Of a stretch of 64,000 bases of DNA, positions 30,667-39,659 are shown piece by piece. The notes under the pieces were generated by a model that did not search any database, was not told where the DNA came from, and saw only the letters and a list, made by a program, of their open reading frames with translations. Each line of letters begins with the position of its first letter. Position 1 is the stretch's first letter. The translations under genes and the position numbers were made by a program. This DNA is from Variibacter gotjawalensis (GTDB taxonomy: Bacteria; Pseudomonadota; Alphaproteobacteria; Rhizobiales; Xanthobacteraceae): the NCBI RefSeq assembly GCF_002355335.1, contig NZ_AP014946.1, forward strand, positions 1,255,501-1,319,500, given 5' to 3'.

Positions 30667-30674
30667 GTTTCTGG

Positions 30675-31274
30675 TCAGAACAAATGGATCGCGTGGGGGG
30701 CGAACAGCCCGATGCCCATGAAGAAGATCCCCAGGATTCCGAGACCGGCCGCGATGTAGGTCAGCGCGATCATGCCCGTGATCACCGTCGATGACGCGAG
30801 CACGATGCCGATCTGGAACGCGGCGGACGAAACCTCGAAGTGGTGATACTTCGCGAAGAACTTGTCGCGCTTCTCTTCGGCCACCTTGGCGCGCGCCATC
30901 AGTTGCTTGCGGCCTTCTGGCGGATCGGCTTCGTCCTGATAGCGGGCCGCGGTGTCGCGCCACTTCTTGATCTGCGCGTCGTAGGCGGCCTTCTTGGCCG
31001 GATCCGCGGTGGTCGCGGATTCGAGCGCGAGCGCTTCCGCTTCGGTCGCCAGCGTCGTGATGCGGATCGTCTTAGCCTGGAAGAAGTTCCAGAGGTTGGA
31101 CGCCTCGATATTCAGGCTCAGCGCTTCGGTCTGCGCGCTCTTGCCGAGCGTCTCCGCGAAAGCGAGGAACAGCGCGATCACCGCGATCAGCAGCGCGATC
31201 GTCTTGTTGCGCCCTTCGATCGGCCCGTGGTCGTCGTGACCGTGTCCCGGGCCGTGATGTCCATGTCCAGACAT
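30675..31274 (-). CDS. DUF4337-family membrane protein
   Basis: A 199-residue protein with a His/Gly-rich N-terminus (GHGHHGPGHGHDDHG, 3-17), a hydrophobic segment (about 24-42), a long helical soluble part (about 45-130, NLWNFFQAKTIRITTLATEAE) and two C-terminal hydrophobic segments (about 145-165 and 172-195). The domain order and the WNFFQAKTIR segment match DUF4337. The function of the family is unknown; the His-rich start may bind metal, which is speculation. The start at 31274 is used; ATG at 31286 is the alternative. Confidence 0.8.
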   Translation of the reverse strand: MSGHGHHGPGHGHDDHGPIEGRNKTIALLIAVIALFLAFAETLGKSAQTEALSLNIEASNLWNFFQAKTIRITTLATEAEALALESATTADPAKKAAYDAQIKKWRDTAARYQDEADPPEGRKQLMARAKVAEEKRDKFFAKYHHFEVSSAAFQIGIVLASSTVITGMIALTYIAAGLGILGIFFMGIGLFAPHAIHLF

Positions 31275-31415
31275 AAGCTCTCCCATGCTGCCGTGCGGAC
31301 CGGCAGGGTCCGTTGAAAATGGCGGCTAACGCTTTAGCGGAGAGATGTGACGACGAGAAGCGGCGCCGCCGTGGCGGTGCGGCGACGCACAGAAATTAAT
31401 TGCGGCGCGGGAGCG

Positions 31416-33068
31416 TCAGCGAGCGCCGGCGGCGCCGAAGCGGCTCTCGAAGCTGCCGGCCGGGACCACCGGGGTTGCGCCCGAAAGGGTCGGGGCTTGC
31501 GGCTGATCGCCCGCGGCGGCGGTCCGCTGCTGCGGCTTGGCGTCCGCCTTCTTGGGCTCGGGCTTCTTGGCAACCTCTTGCGGCTTCGCGTCGGGCTTCT
31601 TGGCCGGCTCAGGCTTTTTAGCAACTGCACGCTCCTCGCGGCGCGGTTGTGTCGAACCCGTGCGGGTGGGAGCGGGGCGCTGGGCCTGCTGCGGAGCAGG
31701 GGCCGCCGGGGCAGCGCCACCAAACCATTTGCCGACCGACTCGCGGCTATTGGTGATGAGGTTCGAGACGAAACCGGTGGTGCCCTCGCTCTGCGGGGCC
31801 GGTTGAGCATATGCGGTCGGCGGTGCGGAGACCGGCACGGCCGAGCGGACCGTACTGGTGCGGACCGAGGTTGCCGGTGCGGCTTGCGCGGTCTGCGAGC
31901 GGCCGGCGCTCTTCGGCGCGGGACGCGGGAAGGGAACACCCGATGCCGTGCCAGCGCTCGTCGTTTCGACGCTCTGCACCGGCTCGGCTTGCATCGTGGC
32001 TTCCGGAGCCGACGCAAGCGCGACCTGCTCGGGCGTCGACTCGCGATAGTCGAGCGGGCCCGCGAGCGGACGCTTTTCGACCTGAACACTGAGGCGGCCG
32101 CGTTCGTCGCGCACTTCGCGCGACGTGTAGATTTTCTCGAACGCCGGATGCATGCCGCCGTCGCGACCGCGATGCAGCGCGATCGTCGGCGTGTTCTTCT
32201 TCACGAAGTCCTGGAAGGCTTGATCGTCGCGCCGCGCCTTGGCTGACACTTCGCTCATGATGGCTTCCGGCACGCGATAAGCCGGGCATTTCTCCAAAGC
32301 CTTGTATTCGAGCGGCGCGCCGTTCGGCGACTCGCTGCCGTTGAACACATATTTCTTCTCGCAGACATCGACCTTCGGCTGCTGACGCGTGACTTCGAAG
32401 TGGTCGTAGCCTTCTTTCAGGTTTTTCCAGAAGGCGAGATGCGGCGAGTTGCGATGCTTCGCCATGTTCAGCGCCGTCATCCGGAACGGAAATGCCTGCA
32501 CCTGGAAGCCGCGTTGCCCCGCGAAGAATGCTTCGCGGCCGAGCGCGAAGATCTCGGCGATCTGTTCGTCCGTCATCGAGTAGCAACCGGACGACGAGCA
32601 ATCGCCGTGCACCATCAGATGCGCGCCGGTGCGGCCATGCGCACGATCGAACGCGTTCGGATAACCGAGGTTGAACGACAGATAGAAGCTGGAATTCGGG
32701 TTCATCATCGTCGGCGAGATCGTGTAGAAGCCTTCCGGCGCTTGCCGATCGCCTTCCTTGATCTTCGGGCCGAGCTGACCGGACCAGCGGCAAATCGGAT
32801 AAGTCTTCAGCAGCGCGAATTGGCCGGAAGCATCCTGCTTCCAAATTTCCATCTCGGCTTCTTCCTTGAAGACCCGGACGAGAACCGGGCTGCCCTTCGT
32901 CATCTGCTTGCGCTCGATCAGCGCGACAGTTTCGGCAGGCAGCGGTTTGAGATGTTTTGCCGAGTAAGGGCCGTCGACTTGGCAAGCCGATAGCGCCAAC
33001 GCGCATGCAAGCGCGGCAGCCGCCGGGAGCAACCCGACGCGGGCGCGAACGTAACCAAAGCTCATCAA
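31416..33068 (-). CDS. L,D-transpeptidase-like lipoprotein (YafK type) with long disordered tail
   Basis: A 550-residue lipoprotein. The lipobox LSAC puts the lipid on Cys29. The catalytic domain (about 60-240) has the YafK-like pattern ending VHGDCSSSGCYSM, with His154 and Cys162 as predicted catalytic pair. YafK relatives cut or form meso-diaminopimelate linkages in the cell wall. From about residue 330 to the end the protein is Ala/Pro/Lys-rich and probably disordered, reaching across the periplasm. The next gene upstream on the same strand is a related protein with an N-terminal anchor. A palindromic CtrA-like motif lies about 105 bases before the start. Confidence 0.85.
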   Translation of the reverse strand: MMSFGYVRARVGLLPAAAALACALALSACQVDGPYSAKHLKPLPAETVALIERKQMTKGSPVLVRVFKEEAEMEIWKQDASGQFALLKTYPICRWSGQLGPKIKEGDRQAPEGFYTISPTMMNPNSSFYLSFNLGYPNAFDRAHGRTGAHLMVHGDCSSSGCYSMTDEQIAEIFALGREAFFAGQRGFQVQAFPFRMTALNMAKHRNSPHLAFWKNLKEGYDHFEVTRQQPKVDVCEKKYVFNGSESPNGAPLEYKALEKCPAYRVPEAIMSEVSAKARRDDQAFQDFVKKNTPTIALHRGRDGGMHPAFEKIYTSREVRDERGRLSVQVEKRPLAGPLDYRESTPEQVALASAPEATMQAEPVQSVETTSAGTASGVPFPRPAPKSAGRSQTAQAAPATSVRTSTVRSAVPVSAPPTAYAQPAPQSEGTTGFVSNLITNSRESVGKWFGGAAPAAPAPQQAQRPAPTRTGSTQPRREERAVAKKPEPAKKPDAKPQEVAKKPEPKKADAKPQQRTAAAGDQPQAPTLSGATPVVPAGSFESRFGAAGAR

Positions 33069-33172
33069 CGCAATACTCTCCAGATGACGCTTATTAGCAT
33101 CTGACCAGTACGGTTAAGAACCCGCCAAAATGAAGACGCGCGGGCCACGATTGCTGTGACGTGGGTCGGAAT

Positions 33173-33191
33173 GGTTAACGCCCCGCTAACC
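33173..33191. promoter_or_regulatory. CtrA-like palindrome upstream of the L,D-transpeptidase lipoprotein
   Basis: GGTTAACGCCCCGCTAACC is nearly palindromic and contains TTAA-N7-CTAA, matching the CtrA spacing. It sits about 105-123 bases before the lipoprotein gene. The rest of the 216-base gap (33069-33284) shows no gene. Confidence 0.4.
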
Positions 33192-33284
33192 ACCCAAATC
33201 GATGGCTGAACCATAGCAAAAAGCGCCCGAAAAGCGAAATCACGCCCAGGCACCCTTTACAAAACAACAACTGGGATGATCCAA

Positions 33285-34493
33285 TTACCGCTGAGCGAAC
33301 ATTCCAAGGAAGCTCGGATGCGTGCCGCCGTCGAGGCGGGTCGCCATCGTCGGCGCCAGCGGGGCAGCCTGCGTCTTCTTCGACAGCGCCGCGACTTGAG
33401 CAGCGTCCGCCTGCTTCTTGGCGGCAAGACGCGAGATCAGACTCGACGCTATGCGGTCGGCGCCGCAGCTTTGGCCGAAGCCGTAACGGCCGTTGCAGAC
33501 CTGAATTTGCGGTGGCTGCCGCGTCATCTCGAACAGGTCGTGGCCTTCCTTCAGGTTTTCCCAGAAGTCGATATGCGGCGAGTTGCGGTGCTTGGCGAAA
33601 TTGGCCGGGGTCATGCGGAACGGATAGGCCTGGATTTGGAACGCGGCCTGGCCGCCGTCGAACGCATCGTTGGCGAGTTGGAAGATCTCTTCGATCTGCG
33701 CGTTGGTCATCGCGTAGCAGCCGACCGATTTGCAGTCGCCATGCACCATCAGGAACGAGCCGGTGCGTCCGTGTGCGCGGTCATATGCGTTCGGGAAACC
33801 GACATTGAATGACAGGTGATAGGCCGAGTTGGGGTTCATCGCGCCCGGCGTCACCGCGTAGAAACCCTCGGGCGATTGCAGATCGCCGGTCTTCACTTTC
33901 GGGCCGAGCAGGCCCGACCAGCGGCAGATCGGATACGTCTTTAAGTGCACGTAGGAGCCGCTTTTCTCACGCTTCCAGACTTCAAGCTCTGCTTCCTGCT
34001 TGAAGATGCGCAGCATGATCGGAGCCTTCTTCTCGAGGCCCTTCTGCGCCATCAGCTGGCTTGCCGGAAGTTTGCTATGCGGCTGCGGCGTGAGCCCAGG
34101 CAGGTCCGCATGGATCATCGGCTGCGGTGCCGGCAGTGTTGCCGGAGCGGCAGCGACGCGATGCGGCTGCGGCGTCGCGGCGACGATCGGCGGGAAGGTG
34201 CTGGGTAGGGTCGCGTTCGGCACGATCGCGGACGGGTTCACCGCCATCAGCGGCGAAGGTTTCGGAGCGGGCAGCGGCGCGACGGTTGCGAGCTTGTCGG
34301 ATTTCTTCGAGGGCGGCTCGAGCAGGTTCAGCGCGCCGGTCGTCTCCGGATCGGTCGCCGCGACAGGCTTGCGCACCTCGTCGGCTGAAGGGAGCACGAA
34401 GAGGATCACATAGACCGGCGCCATAAAGGCAACGAGACAGACCGAAACGGCTCCGATGAGCCACATCAAGTCTTTGAACGAACGCGACGCCAA
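33285..34493 (-). CDS. L,D-transpeptidase-like protein (YafK type), membrane-anchored
   Basis: A 402-residue paralogue of the protein encoded next to it. A single N-terminal hydrophobic segment (about 11-35) anchors it, followed by a Pro/Ala/Thr-rich linker (about 38-150) and the catalytic domain (about 155-330) ending VHGDCKSVGCYAM, with His251 and Cys259 as the predicted pair. The two proteins align across the catalytic domain (KTYPICRWSG, NPNS, YDRAHGRTG) but differ in anchoring: this one by an uncleaved helix with the disordered part before the domain, the other by a lipid with the disordered part after it. Confidence 0.85.
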   Translation of the reverse strand: MASRSFKDLMWLIGAVSVCLVAFMAPVYVILFVLPSADEVRKPVAATDPETTGALNLLEPPSKKSDKLATVAPLPAPKPSPLMAVNPSAIVPNATLPSTFPPIVAATPQPHRVAAAPATLPAPQPMIHADLPGLTPQPHSKLPASQLMAQKGLEKKAPIMLRIFKQEAELEVWKREKSGSYVHLKTYPICRWSGLLGPKVKTGDLQSPEGFYAVTPGAMNPNSAYHLSFNVGFPNAYDRAHGRTGSFLMVHGDCKSVGCYAMTNAQIEEIFQLANDAFDGGQAAFQIQAYPFRMTPANFAKHRNSPHIDFWENLKEGHDLFEMTRQPPQIQVCNGRYGFGQSCGADRIASSLISRLAAKKQADAAQVAALSKKTQAAPLAPTMATRLDGGTHPSFLGMFAQR

Positions 34494-34751
34494 CAGATTC
34501 TCCCGGACGGGCCGACGAAGAGGCGGCGCCCTTATAGCGCGCCAGGCCTCGCCAGATGCTTAACAATCGATTGCGGCACGATATTGAAGCATGATCAAGC
34601 CTTAGGCACTAAACCGGTTAATCGCCATGGTCTCGCCACTGTGCCGGAACCGGCACAGTCTCCGAAACATTGTCGTGCCGCTCGCCGCAGTCGTTGTGGG
34701 AGCGCCGGCCGCCCGGTAAGGTGTGGCAGAATGTGATCATCGAGGGTTGCC

Positions 34752-35093
34752 ATGCGTTTGAAAGTCCTGTTCGCGTTGCTGACGGCAGCCGGTGTCGTCT
34801 GGGCCGCCTGGCCAACCGATGCCGACGCGCAGACCCGCCGCCGTGGCGCCACCCGCGTTGTTGAGGACTATCCGGGCGCCCGTCCGCGCGTTGTTCGCTC
34901 CCGTACCCGCGTCACGGTGCGACGCGAGCGCTCGTTCCTGGATCCGGGCACCACGGTGCAGCCGCGCAGCTACGGCTATACGGACTACGCGCTGCCGATC
35001 AACAGCGGTCCGGATAGCGCGTATGACCCGAGCGGCTCGCGCCGCTCCCCGCTGCCGAACAATTTCGATCTGCCGTACTACACGCGCTACTGA
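34752..35093 (+). CDS. Small secreted basic protein of unknown function
   Basis: A 113-residue protein with a signal peptide (MRLKVLFALLTAAGVVWAAW, cleavage near DADAQ at 23-27) followed by an Arg-rich stretch (QTRRRGATRVVEDYPGARPR) and a Tyr/Pro/Ser-rich C-terminus ending NNFDLPYYTRY. It resembles small periplasmic proteins seen in Bradyrhizobium relatives; no function is known to me. It is divergent from an L,D-transpeptidase gene; the 258-base gap holds no other gene. A perfect terminator follows. Confidence 0.7.
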   Translation: MRLKVLFALLTAAGVVWAAWPTDADAQTRRRGATRVVEDYPGARPRVVRSRTRVTVRRERSFLDPGTTVQPRSYGYTDYALPINSGPDSAYDPSGSRRSPLPNNFDLPYYTRY

Positions 35094-35116
35094 TCGCGCG
35101 ACTGCGGCTTGCAACG

Positions 35117-35144
35117 AAAAGCGCGCCCGACGGCGCGCTTTTTT
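35117..35144 (+). terminator. Rho-independent terminator after the small basic protein
   Basis: AAAAGCGCGCC and GGCGCGCTTTT form an 11-bp stem with a four-base loop (CGAC), ending in six T residues. It lies 23 bases after the stop codon. Confidence 0.95.
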
Positions 35145-35171
35145 GTTGTCGCTCCCCTGCACGCACGCTCC

Positions 35172-35200
35172 GTCATGGCCCGGCTTGTCCGGGCCATGAC
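35172..35200. repeat. Single-hairpin repeat, GTCATGGCCCGG family
   Basis: GTCATGGCCCGG, loop CTTGT, CCGGGCCATGAC: a perfect 12-bp palindrome. It looks like a half unit of the double-hairpin repeats, joined from the outer ends of both halves. Confidence 0.85.
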
Positions 35201-35218
35201 GACGGGGCTAACTGCAAC

Positions 35219-35584
35219 TTAATTAAACGGGTTCTTCCAGCCACGTTGCTGCTTCGGCGGGAACGCCGTCGACAGATAAGTGAGGATCACCTCGCGCTCT
35301 GCGCCTTCGATCGCCGGCATGTTGTGCCGCTGCGTCATCAGCGTGACCGTATCGTCCCAAGCATTGCGGGTGAGGCCCTGCGCCGCGATGAGTTTGAAGT
35401 TGTGGCACGCGATGCAGGCGTAGAACGTCTCGTCGCGCCCTTGCCCTTCCGGAAAATCCTCCGGCCTTTCTTCACCCGGCGTGTAACCCGGCACGGTGGT
35501 TTGCGCCGCAAGAGGAGCAGCGAAAGCGAAAGCCGCGAGCAACGCGCTCGCGGCCAAGAGTTTCGATTGACGCAACATCATCAT
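35219..35584 (-). CDS. c-type cytochrome, SorB-like subunit of sulfite dehydrogenase
   Basis: A 121-residue periplasmic monohaem cytochrome. A signal peptide (about 1-28, ending APLAAQ) precedes the haem site CIACH (about residues 56-60), and the distal methionine is probably in RHNMPAI. Its start ATG at 35584 overlaps the stop codon of the molybdoenzyme gene upstream (ATGA), so both are coupled, as in the SorAB sulfite dehydrogenase of Starkeya. ATG codons at 35581 and 35578 are also possible starts. It would pass electrons from the molybdenum centre to a respiratory cytochrome. Confidence 0.85.
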   Translation of the reverse strand: MMMLRQSKLLAASALLAAFAFAAPLAAQTTVPGYTPGEERPEDFPEGQGRDETFYACIACHNFKLIAAQGLTRNAWDDTVTLMTQRHNMPAIEGAEREVILTYLSTAFPPKQQRGWKNPFN

Positions 35585-36873
35585 CCAATCAACACGGCGA
35601 TCCGGTGCATCGGGTTGGCGCCGTAGCCCTGCGGATTCCAATTCGCCGCAACGTGCGGCTGCGCGACATTCGCCGTATCGGTCGCGCGCGACCAGATCTC
35701 GTAGTAGCCGTCGCTCGGCACTTTGACGGACGCGGTCCAGCGCTGCCAATCGTACTTGTTCTTCGGCGGCGACAGCTTCGCGCGCACCCAGGTTGCGCCG
35801 TAGTCGGTCGAGACGTCGACGAACTTGACGGCGCGATCGCCGGCCCATGACGCACCGCGGAGTTTGAGTTCACGCGTGCCAGCCGCGAGCTTGGTGCCGT
35901 TCGCCGGTGACGTCACGATCGACCGCACCGGCATCGATTCGAGATCGCGGAAGTTTTTCTCGTCGGTCTTGCCTCCCGGAACCATCGGGTTGATCGTCAC
36001 GCGATATGACGTGCCGCCCATGCCGGGCCCATCGTGTTCCTTCTCGCGCACCCAGACGCGCGTCACCCACTTCGCCGAGACGGATGCCGGCCAGCCCGGC
36101 ACGATCAGACGCAACGGTCCGCCGTGAATGATCGGCAACGGCTGACCATTCATCGCCCAGACGAGAAGGTTGTTCTCGTCCATCGCCTTCTTGATCGGCA
36201 CGCCGCGCGACAGTGAAACTTTTCCGGCTTCGCCCGACAAATGTCCGTCGGCGCCATAGTGTCCGGTGAACTTCGCTGACTTCTTGACGCCCGCGGCTTT
36301 GAGCACGTCTGAGAGTCGCACGCCGGTCCATTCCGCGCAGCCGACGCCGCCGTTGGTCCACTGATTGCCGCGCGCCGGCGGCGAATAGAACGAGCGTCCG
36401 TTGCCGCCGCATTCGAGCACCAGGCGTCGCGTCACGTTGGGGAATTTCGACTTGAGTTCCGTGATGGTGAACTTCACGGGCTTGTCGACTTCGCCGTCGA
36501 TAACGAATTCCCACTTGTCGACGTCGACCGTCTCGGGCGGAATGCCGTTATTGCGGATGAAAAACTTCGCCGTCGGTGTCGTATCGTCGTCGAGGAGGCT
36601 TTCGGGCGTCTCCGCTACCAGCGGGCGATCGCCGAGAACGACGAGCCCTTCGTCCTTACCCGGGAACTTCAAATGCTGAGGCCCCTTCTGTTGCTGCGCG
36701 GCCGGCGCGCCACCACTTGGTGCGGCCTGTTGCGCGTTGGCTTCGCGAACGCTTCCTCCACTTCCAAGCCCCGCGCCGACGGCGGCAACGGAGCCAGTCG
36801 CCAACAATTGGCGGCGGCTCAAACCCAAAGCATAAGTCGTCGGCGTGGCGCCGGTTCCCATCGGATCCTGCAC
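35581..36873 (-). CDS. Sulfite dehydrogenase-like molybdopterin oxidoreductase, SorA-like
   Basis: A 430-residue enzyme with a twin-arginine signal (SRRQLLATG, about 17-25), so it is exported folded with its cofactor. The molybdenum-ligating cysteine is in LECGGNGRSFYSP, and the C-terminal dimerisation domain contains IVTSPANGTKLAAG. Sulfite oxidase family members oxidise sulfite to sulfate. The GTG start at 36873 is preceded by GGGAGAG at the right distance; ATG at 36861 is also possible. It overlaps the cytochrome gene by four bases, matching SorAB. A different substrate cannot be excluded. Confidence 0.85.
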   Translation of the reverse strand: MQDPMGTGATPTTYALGLSRRQLLATGSVAAVGAGLGSGGSVREANAQQAAPSGGAPAAQQQKGPQHLKFPGKDEGLVVLGDRPLVAETPESLLDDDTTPTAKFFIRNNGIPPETVDVDKWEFVIDGEVDKPVKFTITELKSKFPNVTRRLVLECGGNGRSFYSPPARGNQWTNGGVGCAEWTGVRLSDVLKAAGVKKSAKFTGHYGADGHLSGEAGKVSLSRGVPIKKAMDENNLLVWAMNGQPLPIIHGGPLRLIVPGWPASVSAKWVTRVWVREKEHDGPGMGGTSYRVTINPMVPGGKTDEKNFRDLESMPVRSIVTSPANGTKLAAGTRELKLRGASWAGDRAVKFVDVSTDYGATWVRAKLSPPKNKYDWQRWTASVKVPSDGYYEIWSRATDTANVAQPHVAANWNPQGYGANPMHRIAVLIG

Positions 36874-36984
36874 GTTTCTCTCCCGGTCGTTTCTCCACAT
36901 CTGGAGAAATCTGTTCTCAAACTAGCGGCTGGAAGAGAACGGTCAACCTGGGAACACAACCTTCACAAGAAGAATTGATAGCCA

Positions 36985-38421
36985 ATGGCTTCGACCGCTC
37001 TCCTCTGGTTTCGCGACGATCTTCGTCTCGGCGACAACGCCGCGCTCCGCGCCGCAGCAGGCGCCGACGCGCTCGTCTGCCTCTACGTTCTGGAGGAAGA
37101 GGGCGTGCGCCCGCTCGGCGGTGCGTCGCAATGGTGGCTGGCAAATTCGCTGCGCGCGCTCGACGCGGCGCTGCGCGAGAAGGGCCAGAAGCTGATCCTG
37201 CGCAGCGGCAATGCGGCCGAGATCGTGCCGGCGCTCGCGGATGAGATCGGCGCGAGCGAAGTGTTCTGGAATCGCCGTTACGGACCGGCCGAGAAGATCG
37301 ACGGACAAGTGACGCGCGCGCTGAAGCAGCGCGGCATCGAGGCGAAGACTTTCGCGGGCGCTTTGTTGCACGAGCCGGACGCGATCAAAGGCTCTACTGG
37401 CGCTGCGCCAAAGATCTTCGCGCCGTTCTGGAAGCGCCTGCGCGCGGCAGGCGATCCGCCGGCGCCGATACGGGCGCCATCGAAATGGCCGTCGACGAAG
37501 CGCGTCGCCAGCGACGATCTCGCCGATTGGTCGCTCGAGCCGACGAAGCCGGACTGGGCCGGCGACATGCGCGACGCGTGGGCACCGGGCGAAGACGGTG
37601 CGCGCAAGCGCCTGCACGCTTTCGTCGACGGCGCGCTATCGACCTATGCGGACAGCCGCGAACGCGCTGACCGCGATGGCTCGTCGCGTCTGTCGCCGCA
37701 TCTGCGTTTCGGTGAAGTCTCTCCTACGCAAGTTTGGCACGCCGCTAAGCACGCGCTCGATGCGCCCGCGAAGGAGCGGCCGTCGCCCGCGTCGGTTGAC
37801 AAATTCCTCGCCGAACTCGCGTGGCGCGATTTCGCGCATCACCAGCTGCGCGCATATCCGAAGATCGCGGACGAGAACATGCGCGATCAGTTCGATCGCT
37901 TTCCGTGGTCGGAGGAGCGCAAGGGTTTCACGGCGTGGACGCGCGGGCAGACCGGCTATCCGCTGGTCGATGCCGCGATGCGCCACCTTTGGGCCGAGGG
38001 CTGGATGCCGAACCGCCTGCGCATGCTGACCGCGTCGTTCCTCATCAAGCATCTCCTTAGCGACTGGCGGCGCGGCGAGAAGTGGTTCTGGGACACGCTC
38101 GTCGATGCGGACCCGGCGAACAACCCGACCAACTGGCAGTGGGTCGCCGGCAGCGGCATCGATTCCGCGCCGTATTTCCGCATCTTCAATCCGGTGACGC
38201 AGAGCGAGAAGGCCGACCCTGACGGCGACTACGTGCGCAAATGGGTGCCCGAGATCGCGAAGCTGCCGGCACAGTTTCTCACAGCGCCGTGGGAGGCCTC
38301 GCCGATGGAGCTTGAGGAAGCCGGCGTTCGGCTCGGGAAGACTTATCCGGAGCCGATCGTCGATCACAAGGAAGCGCGCGAGCGCGCGCTCGGCGCACTC
38401 AAGAAGATGACCGGAAAGTAG
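36985..38421 (+). CDS. phrB: Deoxyribodipyrimidine photo-lyase
   Basis: A 478-residue FAD enzyme that splits UV-induced cyclobutane pyrimidine dimers with light. The N-terminal antenna-binding domain starts ALLWFRDDLRLGDNAAL (about 4-20); the C-terminal helical domain contains FLAELAWRDFAHHQL, the FAD-binding GYPLVDAAMRHLWAEGW and NWQWVAGSGIDSAPYFRIFNP-type sequence. Length is normal for class I photolyases; the match is better to photolyases than to cryptochrome-like forms. It is transcribed alone, divergent from the SorA gene. Confidence 0.93.
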   Translation: MASTALLWFRDDLRLGDNAALRAAAGADALVCLYVLEEEGVRPLGGASQWWLANSLRALDAALREKGQKLILRSGNAAEIVPALADEIGASEVFWNRRYGPAEKIDGQVTRALKQRGIEAKTFAGALLHEPDAIKGSTGAAPKIFAPFWKRLRAAGDPPAPIRAPSKWPSTKRVASDDLADWSLEPTKPDWAGDMRDAWAPGEDGARKRLHAFVDGALSTYADSRERADRDGSSRLSPHLRFGEVSPTQVWHAAKHALDAPAKERPSPASVDKFLAELAWRDFAHHQLRAYPKIADENMRDQFDRFPWSEERKGFTAWTRGQTGYPLVDAAMRHLWAEGWMPNRLRMLTASFLIKHLLSDWRRGEKWFWDTLVDADPANNPTNWQWVAGSGIDSAPYFRIFNPVTQSEKADPDGDYVRKWVPEIAKLPAQFLTAPWEASPMELEEAGVRLGKTYPEPIVDHKEARERALGALKKMTGK

Positions 38422-38433
38422 ACATCAACCGGC

Positions 38434-38457
38434 GTCATGGCCGGAGCAGGCCATGAC
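38434..38457. repeat. Short palindrome related to the GTCATGGCC family
   Basis: GTCATGGCC, six bases, GGCCATGAC: a perfect nine-bp hairpin between convergent phrB and leuB, sharing the outer ends of the GTCATGGCCCGG repeats. It may act as a two-way terminator. Confidence 0.75.
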
Positions 38458-38470
38458 TCCGAGTTTGGGA

Positions 38471-39586
38471 TTAAGCCGCCTTCGCGAGCTTGCCGAATTC
38501 CGCGATGATCGCGTCGCCCATCTCGCTCGTCGACGCTGCTTTGCCGTCGCCCTTGATATCCGCGGTGCGCAGGCCGGACGCGAGAACGTTGGCGATCGCC
38601 GCATCGATCAGGTCGGCTTCCTTCAGCGCATCGAACGAATAGCGCAGCGCCATGCCGAACGACGCGATCATTGCGATCGGGTTGGCGAGGCCCTTGCCGG
38701 CGATATCCGGCGCGGAGCCGTGCACGGGCTCATACATCGCATGGCGCTTCTTCGTCTTCGGATTGATCTCGCCGAGCGAAGCCGACGGCAGCATGCCGAG
38801 TGAGCCGGTCAGCATCGCGGCGATGTCGGAGAGCATGTCGCCGAACAAATTGTCGCATACGATGACGTCGAACTGCTTCGGCCAGCGCACGAGCTGCATG
38901 CCGCCCGAGTCGGCGAGTTGATGCTCGAACTCGACGTCCGAATATTCGCGCTTATGCAACGCGGTCATCACTTCGTTCCAGAGTACGCCCGTCTTCATGA
39001 CATTGCGCTTTTCCATCGACGTGACCTTGTTGCGACGCTTGCGCGCCAGCTCGAAGGCTACGCGGCCGATGCGCTCGATTTCGTAGGTGTCGTAGATCTG
39101 CGTGTCGATCGCGCGCTTCTGGCCGTTACCGAGATCCGTGATCGTCTTCGGCTCTCCGAAGTAGACGCCGCCCGTGAGCTCGCGGAGGATCATGATGTCG
39201 AGGCCTTCGACGACCTCTGGCTTCAGCGATGACGATGCCGCGAGCGCCGGAAAGCAGACCGCCGGCCGCAGATTCGCGTAAAGCTGCAGATCCTTGCGCA
39301 GCCGCAGGATGCCGGCTTCGGGGCGGATTTCATACGCGACCTTGTCCCACTTCGGGCCGCCGGCGGCGCCGAACAGAATGGCGTCCGTCGCTTTCGCGCG
39401 CTCCATATCGGCGTCGGTGATCGGCACGCCGTGCGCATCGATCGCGCAGCCACCGCACATCGCCTCTTCGGTTTCGAAGCGACCCATGCCGTTAGCATTC
39501 ATGTAGGCAATAAGCTTCTTCACCTCGCCCATGACTTCGGGGCCGATGCCGTCGCCGGGGACGAGGAGGAGGTTGTGCGTTGCCAT
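38471..39586 (-). CDS. leuB: 3-isopropylmalate dehydrogenase
   Basis: A 371-residue NAD-dependent enzyme of leucine synthesis that oxidatively decarboxylates 3-isopropylmalate. It starts with [18 protein letters not shown] and carries the metal- and substrate-binding region [19 protein letters not shown] (about 244-262) and the C-terminal [14 protein letters not shown]. The length and the GVYFGEP segment near 140-146 are typical of LeuB and distinguish it from tartrate and isocitrate dehydrogenases. leuC and leuD are not in the window. Confidence 0.95.
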   Translation of the reverse strand: MATHNLLLVPGDGIGPEVMGEVKKLIAYMNANGMGRFETEEAMCGGCAIDAHGVPITDADMERAKATDAILFGAAGGPKWDKVAYEIRPEAGILRLRKDLQLYANLRPAVCFPALAASSSLKPEVVEGLDIMILRELTGGVYFGEPKTITDLGNGQKRAIDTQIYDTYEIERIGRVAFELARKRRNKVTSMEKRNVMKTGVLWNEVMTALHKREYSDVEFEHQLADSGGMQLVRWPKQFDVIVCDNLFGDMLSDIAAMLTGSLGMLPSASLGEINPKTKKRHAMYEPVHGSAPDIAGKGLANPIAMIASFGMALRYSFDALKEADLIDAAIANVLASGLRTADIKGDGKAASTSEMGDAIIAEFGKLAKAA

Positions 39587-39659
39587 GATGAAAAGCCTTC
39601 GGGTGGGTGGATCAAGTCGGGCGGATTGCTAGTGCGACCCGCCCCGCTTGGCAAGCTCG

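Noticed and set aside
35585-35848. Longer N-terminus for the c-type cytochrome
   Set aside because: The added 88 residues are a shadow of the molybdoenzyme gene and would bury the signal peptide.
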